9,604 nucleotides of DNA. It comes from Candidatus Avacholeplasma faecigallinarum (GTDB taxonomy: Bacteria > Bacillota_I > Bacilli_A > Acholeplasmatales > Anaeroplasmataceae). Under the pieces are notes generated by a model. The model was given only the letters and a program-made list of their open reading frames with translations. It was not told the origin of the DNA and searched no databases. This document shows positions 6,086 through 9,604 of this stretch, in pieces (position 1 is the first letter of the stretch; every line of letters starts with the position of its first letter). The position numbers and the translations under genes were made by a program. Where the stretch lies: positions 1 through 9,604 of the forward strand of contig DVKU01000137.1 in NCBI GenBank assembly GCA_018715825.1. The letters run 5' to 3'.

Positions 6086-6970
6086 CTTATAAAAAAAATG
6101 TATGAGGCAATTGGAAATACGCCATTATTACAACTACAACAGCATTTGTATGCTAAAATTGAAGGCAAAAATCCAACAGGTTCTATTAAAGATAGAGTTG
6201 CCTTAGAAATGATTCTTCAAGCTGAAAAGGAAGGCCTACTTAAACCAGGAGGAACCATCATAGAGCCAACTAGTGGAAATACAGGTATAGGCTTATGTGC
6301 AATTGCAGTTCAAAGAGGCTATAAAGCTATTATTTGTATGCCTAATAATATGAGTAAGGAAAGAATAAAGCTTATGGAAGCTTTAGGTGGAACTGTTATT
6401 TTAACTCCAAGTGAATTTGGAATGAAAGGAAGTATTGATATGGCTAAAGACATGGCCTTAGAAATTGAAAATTCCTTTATACCTTCCCAATTTGACAACA
6501 AAGCTAATGTCAGTGCTCATTTTAAAACCACTGCTGTAGAAATATATAATGATTTAAAAGATGTAGATGTTATTGTATGTGGAATTGGTACTGGTGGAAC
6601 GATAACAGGTGTATCAAAATATCTAAAGATGAAAAAACAAATATATACAGTTGGAATCGAACCAAAATCATCACCATTTTTAACAGAAAACAAAAAAGGA
6701 ATCCATAAAATTCAAGGTATTGGTGCAGGTTTTAAGCCTAGCATTTTAGATATGGATTTAGTAGATGAGGTTATTACAATAAGTGATGAGGAAGCTATAA
6801 ACGGTGCTAAAGAGGTTATTAAAAAATATGGTGTTTCAGTTGGAATTTCCTCTGGGGCTTGTTATGTAGGAGCTTTAAAAATAATGCAAAAAATGCCAAA
6901 TAAAAATATTGTAGCCATATTTCCAGATGGCTGTGAAAAATATATGTCTAGCGAATTATTTGAGGATTAA
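6083..6970 (+). CDS. cysK: Cysteine synthase (O-acetylserine sulfhydrylase)
   Basis: A 295-aa PLP enzyme of the CysK/CysM family that makes L-cysteine from O-acetylserine and sulfide. IGNTPLLQL (10-18) is the standard N-terminal motif. NPTGSIKDR (30-38) contains the PLP Schiff-base Lys36. EPTSGNTG (61-68) is the substrate-binding loop, GTGGTITG (169-176) is the PLP-phosphate loop, and QGIGAGF, GVSVGISSGA and FPDGCEKYMSS complete the fold. The start at 6083 puts the IGNTP motif where the family has it; an in-frame ATG at 6053 with its own ribosome binding site would add ten basic residues. The protein is slightly short because the strand after LLQL (residues 19-28) is reduced compared with the usual 300-310 aa enzymes. 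It is followed after one base by tcdA, whose ribosome binding site lies in the end of this gene, so the two form an operon. CysK against CysM or a cystathionine-forming relative cannot be settled by eye. Confidence 0.92.
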   Translation: MLIKKMYEAIGNTPLLQLQQHLYAKIEGKNPTGSIKDRVALEMILQAEKEGLLKPGGTIIEPTSGNTGIGLCAIAVQRGYKAIICMPNNMSKERIKLMEALGGTVILTPSEFGMKGSIDMAKDMALEIENSFIPSQFDNKANVSAHFKTTAVEIYNDLKDVDVIVCGIGTGGTITGVSKYLKMKKQIYTVGIEPKSSPFLTENKKGIHKIQGIGAGFKPSILDMDLVDEVITISDEEAINGAKEVIKKYGVSVGISSGACYVGALKIMQKMPNKNIVAIFPDGCEKYMSSELFED

Positions 6971-6971
6971 T

Positions 6972-7652
6972 ATGCAGCAAAGGATGATACCATTACTAAC
7001 CTCACAAGGATTAAAAAAATTAAATCAAAGCCATGTTTGTGTTTTTGGAATCGGCGGTGTTGGTGGTTTTGTTGTTGAAGCATTAGCTAGAAGCTGTGTA
7101 AAATATATTACCATAGTAGATTTTGATATAATCAATGAATCAAATCTGAATCGTCAAATAATTGCATTACACTCAACACTTGGTAGAAAAAAAGTGGATG
7201 TAATGAAAGAAAGAATACTAGATATAAACAAAGATTGTATAGTTGAAGCCCTTGATTTATTTGTTAATGAAGAGTCAATTAAAAAAATTGACTTTTCACA
7301 ATTTGATTATGTAATAGATTGTGTAGACAATGTAACAGCTAAAATAAATATAATCCAAACAGCTAAAAATCAAAATATAAAAATTATAAGTTCAATGGGC
7401 ACAGGCAATAAATTAAATCCTTTATTATTTCAAATTAAGGATATTTCAAAAACAACAGTTTGTCCATTAGCAAGAGTAATGCGCTATGAACTTAAAAAAA
7501 GAGGAATCAAGGATGTAAAGGTTTTATTTTCAACTGAGGAACCAATAAAGTCACCTGATTTTATAGCTTCAGTTGCCTTTGTACCTTCTGTAGCTGGCCT
7601 ATTAATCGCAAGAGAAGTAATTTTAGATTTAACTATTAACGACACGATGTAA
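6972..7652 (+). CDS. tcdA: tRNA threonylcarbamoyladenosine dehydratase
   Basis: A 226-aa E1-like (ThiF/MoeB-fold) enzyme that uses ATP to dehydrate t6A37 into cyclic t6A in ANN-decoding tRNAs. GIGGVGG (26-32) is the adenylate-binding loop, DFDIINESNLNRQ (50-62) supplies the Mg/ATP-site residues, and DCVDN (116-120) and SSMGTGNKLNP (140-150) follow. The block ISKTTVCPLARVMRYELKKRGI (158-179) with FSTEEP (186-191) separates TcdA from MoeB and ThiF, and the CxxC zinc pairs of MoeB are absent. The ATG at 6972 is chosen because GAGGA (6962-6966) stands 5 nt upstream and the protein then begins like the family; the frame is open further upstream inside cysK. One base separates it from cysK. The operon ends in a terminator overlapping its last codons. 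No sulfur carrier or CsdE-like partner is in the window. Confidence 0.9.
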   Translation: MQQRMIPLLTSQGLKKLNQSHVCVFGIGGVGGFVVEALARSCVKYITIVDFDIINESNLNRQIIALHSTLGRKKVDVMKERILDINKDCIVEALDLFVNEESIKKIDFSQFDYVIDCVDNVTAKINIIQTAKNQNIKIISSMGTGNKLNPLLFQIKDISKTTVCPLARVMRYELKKRGIKDVKVLFSTEEPIKSPDFIASVAFVPSVAGLLIAREVILDLTINDTM

Positions 7653-7672
7653 ATTCGTGTCGAATTTTTTTT
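7640..7672 (+). terminator. Rho-independent terminator of cysK-tcdA
   Basis: CGACACGA (7640-7647) pairs perfectly with TCGTGTCG (7655-7662) across a 7-nt loop that holds the tcdA stop codon, followed by AA and eight Ts (7665-7672). It is a strong canonical terminator. Confidence 0.93.
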
Positions 7673-7693
7673 AAAAAATTTTAAATAAAAAAA

Positions 7694-7722
7694 TTGACAA
7701 ACTATGTCAAAAGTAGTATAAA
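7694..7722 (+). promoter_or_regulatory. Consensus promoter with a palindrome over the -35 box
   Basis: TTGACA (7694-7699), a 17-bp spacer and TATAAA (7717-7722) make a near-perfect sigma-A promoter starting near 7729, about 165 nt before the next gene. The -35 is one arm of a perfect inverted repeat, TTGACA-AACTA-TGTCAA (7694-7710), which could be an operator, for example for the XRE-type protein encoded downstream. The 7729-7861 stretch that would be transcribed contains no convincing gene. Confidence 0.65.
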
Positions 7723-7826
7723 TTTATCGAATAATATTGGAAAAAAATAAATATCTTTGAGATTTTTGGTTTTTTCACAAGAAAAAGCAAAAGAAAAATG
7801 TCGAAATTTGTAATAAAGTTAATAGA

Positions 7827-7855
7827 TTGCAATATCGATAAAATTTTGATATAAT
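7827..7855 (+). promoter_or_regulatory. Second promoter, extended -10, before the XRE gene
   Basis: TTGCAA (7827-7832), a 17-bp spacer and TATAAT (7850-7855) preceded by TG with one intervening base (TGATATAAT from 7847) form an extended -10 promoter. The transcript would start near 7862, leaving a leader of about 33 nt with AAGGT (7882-7886) before the ATG at 7895. Confidence 0.7.
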
Positions 7856-7894
7856 TACTTTGTTTATGAAAAAAGTAGGGTAAGGTATCAAAAT

Positions 7895-8437
7895 ATGAAA
7901 ATGTTTCAAGAAAAATTATGTGCAACTCGTAAAAAATCTAACAAATCTCAAAAAGAATTTGCCGAATTAGTAGAAGTAAGTTCTAAAACTATCTATAGAT
8001 GGGAAAAAGGAAGTTCATCACCAAGTATTGCTCAAAGAGAATACTTATCAACAAAATTAAATTTACCAGTTAAATATTTCTATGATGGCATCGATGTAGA
8101 TATAACTACTGGTATTATTTTAGCTGAAACTTCTGATGAAAAAGTTCTTAACTTAGAAACCCCAACTGTACCTGTAAAGTTAGATTTATTCTATAGAAGA
8201 TGGAAATTAACAGTATTGGCTTGTTTATCAGCCTTAGTATTAGGAATACTATTGACATATTTTATTGGCTTACTAAATACTTTGCCAGCTAAAAAATATA
8301 TCTCAAGAGTTAATAGTTATTCTTTTTGTTTTACTGAATTTATGATTTACTTAGGATGTTTGGTTATTATTTGTTTACTTCCAGTTGTTATTCATATAAC
8401 ATTACAACATGTAGATAGTAAAAGGGAGAAAAAATAA
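7895..8437 (+). CDS. XRE-family HTH protein with two membrane segments
   Basis: A 180-aa protein. Residues 4-64 are a Cro/C1-type helix-turn-helix (RKKSNKSQKEFAELVEVSSKT, then IYRWEKGSSSPS and a C-terminal helix LSTKLNLP), expected to bind DNA. A linker of about 35 residues leads to two hydrophobic helices, about 104-127 (starting WKLTVLACL) and 147-170 (MIYLGCLVIICLLPVV), joined by a loop of about 20 residues, with a basic tail. The likely topology is N-terminus and C-terminus inside with a short extracytoplasmic loop, i.e. a membrane-bound regulator. ATG 7895 is preceded by AAGGT at 8-nt spacing and by two promoters. Its TAA stop overlaps the ATG of the next gene by one base (TAATG), so the regulator and the secreted protein are translationally coupled and presumably act together. 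No specific family is recognised beyond the HTH. Confidence 0.88.
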   Translation: MKMFQEKLCATRKKSNKSQKEFAELVEVSSKTIYRWEKGSSSPSIAQREYLSTKLNLPVKYFYDGIDVDITTGIILAETSDEKVLNLETPTVPVKLDLFYRRWKLTVLACLSALVLGILLTYFIGLLNTLPAKKYISRVNSYSFCFTEFMIYLGCLVIICLLPVVIHITLQHVDSKREKK

Positions 8438-8871
8438 TGAAAAAATTATTAATATTTTTAGGCTTAGTAGTATTATTTGTACTACCTTTTAGTGCTAAAG
8501 CTAAAGAGGTTGTTGAACCAGAATTTGCAACATTAAATGTTGATGATAGTGATGAAAGAGGAATATTTATTCAAGTATCTTTAACAATGTATTTTGAAGA
8601 TAATAAAGTTAAAGCAGTCGCAACAAATAGATTTGCCCTTGGACCAACAACATTATATACAGTTGTAGTAATATATAGTTCTGAGACATATACTGAAGAT
8701 GTTGAACAAATGACTTTTGAGGGCTATAATTCTACAAATGACTTAAATATGGGTAAAAGCCTTGAGTGCTCTGTAGACTATGATGGACCAAAATATTGGT
8801 GTGCTAGAGTAAGATATAAAAATGGTGGAGATCCATGGAAAGCAGAAGTTACTGGTACTGAATATTTCTAA
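8437..8871 (+). CDS. Small secreted protein of unknown function
   Basis: 144 aa with a clear Sec signal peptide: MKK, a hydrophobic stretch LLIFLGLVVLFVLPF, then an AxA-type site (A20-K-A22), giving a mature form of about 122 aa. There is no lipobox and no sortase motif. The mature part is rich in alternating hydrophobic and polar residues with many Tyr and Thr, suggesting beta-strands. It has just two cysteines (C111 and C122), which could form a disulfide outside the cell. GGGAG (8424-8428) lies 8 nt before the ATG, which overlaps the preceding stop. I recognise no family. Given the coupling to a membrane-bound HTH protein, it may be an exported partner or signal sensed by it, or simply a coregulated exported effector; this is inference. 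Confidence 0.82.
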   Translation: MKKLLIFLGLVVLFVLPFSAKAKEVVEPEFATLNVDDSDERGIFIQVSLTMYFEDNKVKAVATNRFALGPTTLYTVVVIYSSETYTEDVEQMTFEGYNSTNDLNMGKSLECSVDYDGPKYWCARVRYKNGGDPWKAEVTGTEYF

Positions 8872-8893
8872 AAATTACATATAAATTTCATAA

Positions 8894-8943
8894 ATGGACA
8901 TGAAAATAGGGAATTGGACACACTTGTCTATTGATATGTCCAA
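8894..8943 (+). promoter_or_regulatory. Cluster of GGACA/TGTCC half-sites, possible operator
   Basis: ATGGACAT (8894-8901), TTGGACA (8914-8920), TTGTCTA (8924-8930) and TGTCCAA (8937-8943) lie within 50 bp. The second and fourth are perfect 7-bp inverted arms; the first also complements the fourth. No T-run follows, so this is not a terminator. The last half-site lies directly behind the -35 box of the following promoter, a usual place for a repressor. Confidence 0.5.
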
Positions 8944-8960
8944 AATAATACCTCTATAAT
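8931..8960 (+). promoter_or_regulatory. Promoter of the four-helix membrane protein gene
   Basis: TTGATA (8931-8936), an 18-bp spacer and a perfect TATAAT (8955-8960), followed by GGAGGT (8975-8980) 5 nt before the ATG at 8986. The spacer begins with a TGTCC half-site. Confidence 0.7.
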
Positions 8961-8985
8961 GGAAACGTATTTGTGGAGGTAGTTT

Positions 8986-9462
8986 ATGAAAAAAATACTG
9001 TTAATTTCTTTGAGTACTTTTCTAATTTCGTTTTTAATAAGTGCTGTTAGTTTATGTTCCGTTTCTATTATCTTAGGACCACTTTTAGGAGAGCCTATAG
9101 ATATAAGTGTGGAAAGCGACATCGCTGTTTTATTAAATGTATTCTTATTATTTTTTGCAATATTTGTTTTATCTGGTATATTTATTGCAATTTATATTGT
9201 TGAAGATAGTGAAATGTACTTAGAAGATATTAAAGTAATTAAGAATTTTTTTAAAAATAGATTTGTATTTGTTTCAACTATAATTATGCTTATATGTGTG
9301 ATATATTTTATTTGTTTAGGAGTAACAGATTATATAAATAATTTATATATAGATGATGCATTTGCAATAATAGATATTATTTTTAAAATAATTTTTATTT
9401 TGTATTATATTGTAATGATACCATATTTTGTTATAGTATTTTTGCGTAAAAGGAAAAGTTAG
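8986..9462 (+). CDS. Four-helix membrane protein of unknown function
   Basis: A 158-aa, very hydrophobic protein with four predicted transmembrane segments at about 5-31, 46-71, 92-113 and 127-153. The cytosolic side probably carries the charged loop VEDSEMYLEDIKVIKNFFKN (72-91) and the basic C-terminus RKRKS, so both ends would be inside. No catalytic motif, ATPase signature or lipobox is seen, and I do not recognise a family. It has its own promoter with possible operator half-sites and a strong ribosome binding site. It lies 114 bp after the secreted-protein gene in the same direction. Immunity, transport or accessory membrane roles are all possible; none is shown. Its end coincides with a hairpin, and 20 bp further on the repeat cluster begins. 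Confidence 0.78.
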   Translation: MKKILLISLSTFLISFLISAVSLCSVSIILGPLLGEPIDISVESDIAVLLNVFLLFFAIFVLSGIFIAIYIVEDSEMYLEDIKVIKNFFKNRFVFVSTIIMLICVIYFICLGVTDYINNLYIDDAFAIIDIIFKIIFILYYIVMIPYFVIVFLRKRKS

Positions 9463-9473
9463 GCTTTTCCTTT
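9449..9473 (+). terminator. Hairpin at the end of the membrane protein gene, T-run missing
   Basis: AAAGGAAAAG (9449-9458) pairs perfectly with CTTTTCCTTT (9464-9473) around a 5-nt loop that contains the stop codon. Such a hairpin is normally followed by a run of Ts, but here the sequence turns at once to GGCACTACACC. Either the right arm itself serves as the T-rich stretch or the tail was displaced by the repeat-bearing DNA. Confidence 0.5.
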
Positions 9474-9481
9474 GGCACTAC

Positions 9482-9581
9482 ACCAAAATAAGGGGGTGTG
9501 GGGGAAAATAGCAACACCAAAATAGGTGGTTACCTCATACCAATATCGGTGGGTGGTCGATACGTACCAAAATAGGTGGTA
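9482..9581 (+). repeat. Four copies of an ACCAAAATAGGTGGT-type repeat
   Basis: Units begin at 9482 (ACCAAAATAAGGGGGT, diverged), 9516 (ACCAAAATAGGTGGT), 9539 (ACCAATATCGGTGGGTGGT, with an extra GTGG) and 9566 (ACCAAAATAGGTGGT, identical to the second). Spacing is 34, 23 and 27 bp. Units are partly palindromic; the last has arms TACCA and TGGTA (9565-9569 / 9577-9581). The stretch is much richer in G than the rest of the window. No gene is visible from 9463 to the right edge. Irregularly spaced repeats of this kind are typical of transposase-binding sites at the ends of some insertion sequences, for instance the IS21 group; that identity is inferred. Confidence 0.8.
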
Positions 9582-9604
9582 TATAAATAAGAGCACTGAA
9601 AGTC

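Noticed and set aside
5706..6501. Other-frame open stretches opposite tmcAL (5706-5903) and cysK (6319-6501)
   Set aside because: Shadows of well-supported genes.
6927..6971. Upstream start for tcdA inside cysK
   Set aside because: The ATG at 6972 has a well-spaced GAGGA and gives a family-like N-terminus; the upstream extension is just the overlapping end of cysK in another frame.
7798..7854. 18-codon frame starting ATG 7798 in the XRE leader
   Set aside because: No Shine-Dalgarno sequence precedes it and it ends inside the second promoter.
7707..7925. Minus-strand frame over the XRE upstream region
   Set aside because: It covers the two promoters and the XRE start; its composition is just translated AT-rich DNA and no ribosome binding site is seen.
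8928..9122. Minus-strand frame opposite the start of the membrane protein gene
   Set aside because: It runs across a clear promoter and ribosome binding site of the plus-strand gene.
808..9462. TGA recoded as tryptophan across the genome
   Set aside because: All tryptophans seen are TGG and, apart from tmcAL, the genes are full length without in-frame TGA.
1..9604. CRISPR array, tRNA, rRNA or known riboswitch
   Set aside because: No regular direct repeats with spacers, no cloverleaf and no recognisable riboswitch core were seen; the right-edge repeats are irregularly spaced and too few.

Overview
The window is AT-rich (roughly 30 % GC by eye) with strong AGGAGG-type ribosome binding sites, canonical sigma-A-like promoters and T-tailed hairpin terminators. 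With a monomeric [FeFe] hydrogenase, a meso-diaminopimelate dehydrogenase, a YlbM/TmcAL-type tRNA acetate ligase and a GerE-type regulator, this points to an anaerobic low-GC Bacillota, perhaps an uncultured Erysipelotrichia-like or Bacilli lineage; the exact taxon is inference. By my count all 13 Trp residues in the main genes are TGG, so standard code 11 fits overall.

Layout. 3-710 (+): short-chain dehydrogenase running in from the left edge. 808-3305 (+): two-gene operon, group B-like [FeFe] hydrogenase then meso-DAP dehydrogenase (ddh). 3387-3593 (+): 68-aa LuxR/GerE-type DNA-binding protein, with a hairpin over its ribosome binding site and a terminator over its stop codon. 3737-4828 (+): Mbeg1-like/DUF2974 alpha/beta-hydrolase, ending in a terminator shared with the convergent tmcAL. 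5968-4850 (-): tmcAL, split by a single in-frame TGA immediately followed by ATG. 6083-7652 (+): cysK and tcdA, divergent from tmcAL, with a duplicated start region at cysK and a strong terminator inside the end of tcdA.

From 7653 on, the character changes from housekeeping to unrecognised genes. A promoter-rich 242-bp intergenic region leads into an XRE-type regulator with two membrane segments, translationally coupled to a small secreted protein. These are followed by a separately promoted four-helix membrane protein. GGACA/TGTCC-type half-sites sit at the promoter of that last gene, and a related palindrome covers a -35 box upstream of the regulator. This set is the best candidate for an undescribed small system.

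The last 140 bases carry four G-rich, partly palindromic repeats (consensus ACCAAAATAGGTGGT) unlike anything else in the window. They begin just after a hairpin that lacks a T-run and look like the multiply repeated end of a mobile element continuing beyond the right edge.

The housekeeping genes cover redox and hydrogen metabolism (hydrogenase), lysine/peptidoglycan precursor synthesis (ddh), cysteine synthesis (cysK) and tRNA anticodon-loop modification (tmcAL for ac4C34, tcdA for cyclic t6A37). The strongest oddities are the interrupted tmcAL, the right-end repeat cluster, the membrane-bound regulator with its secreted partner, and the structured leader of the GerE-like gene.
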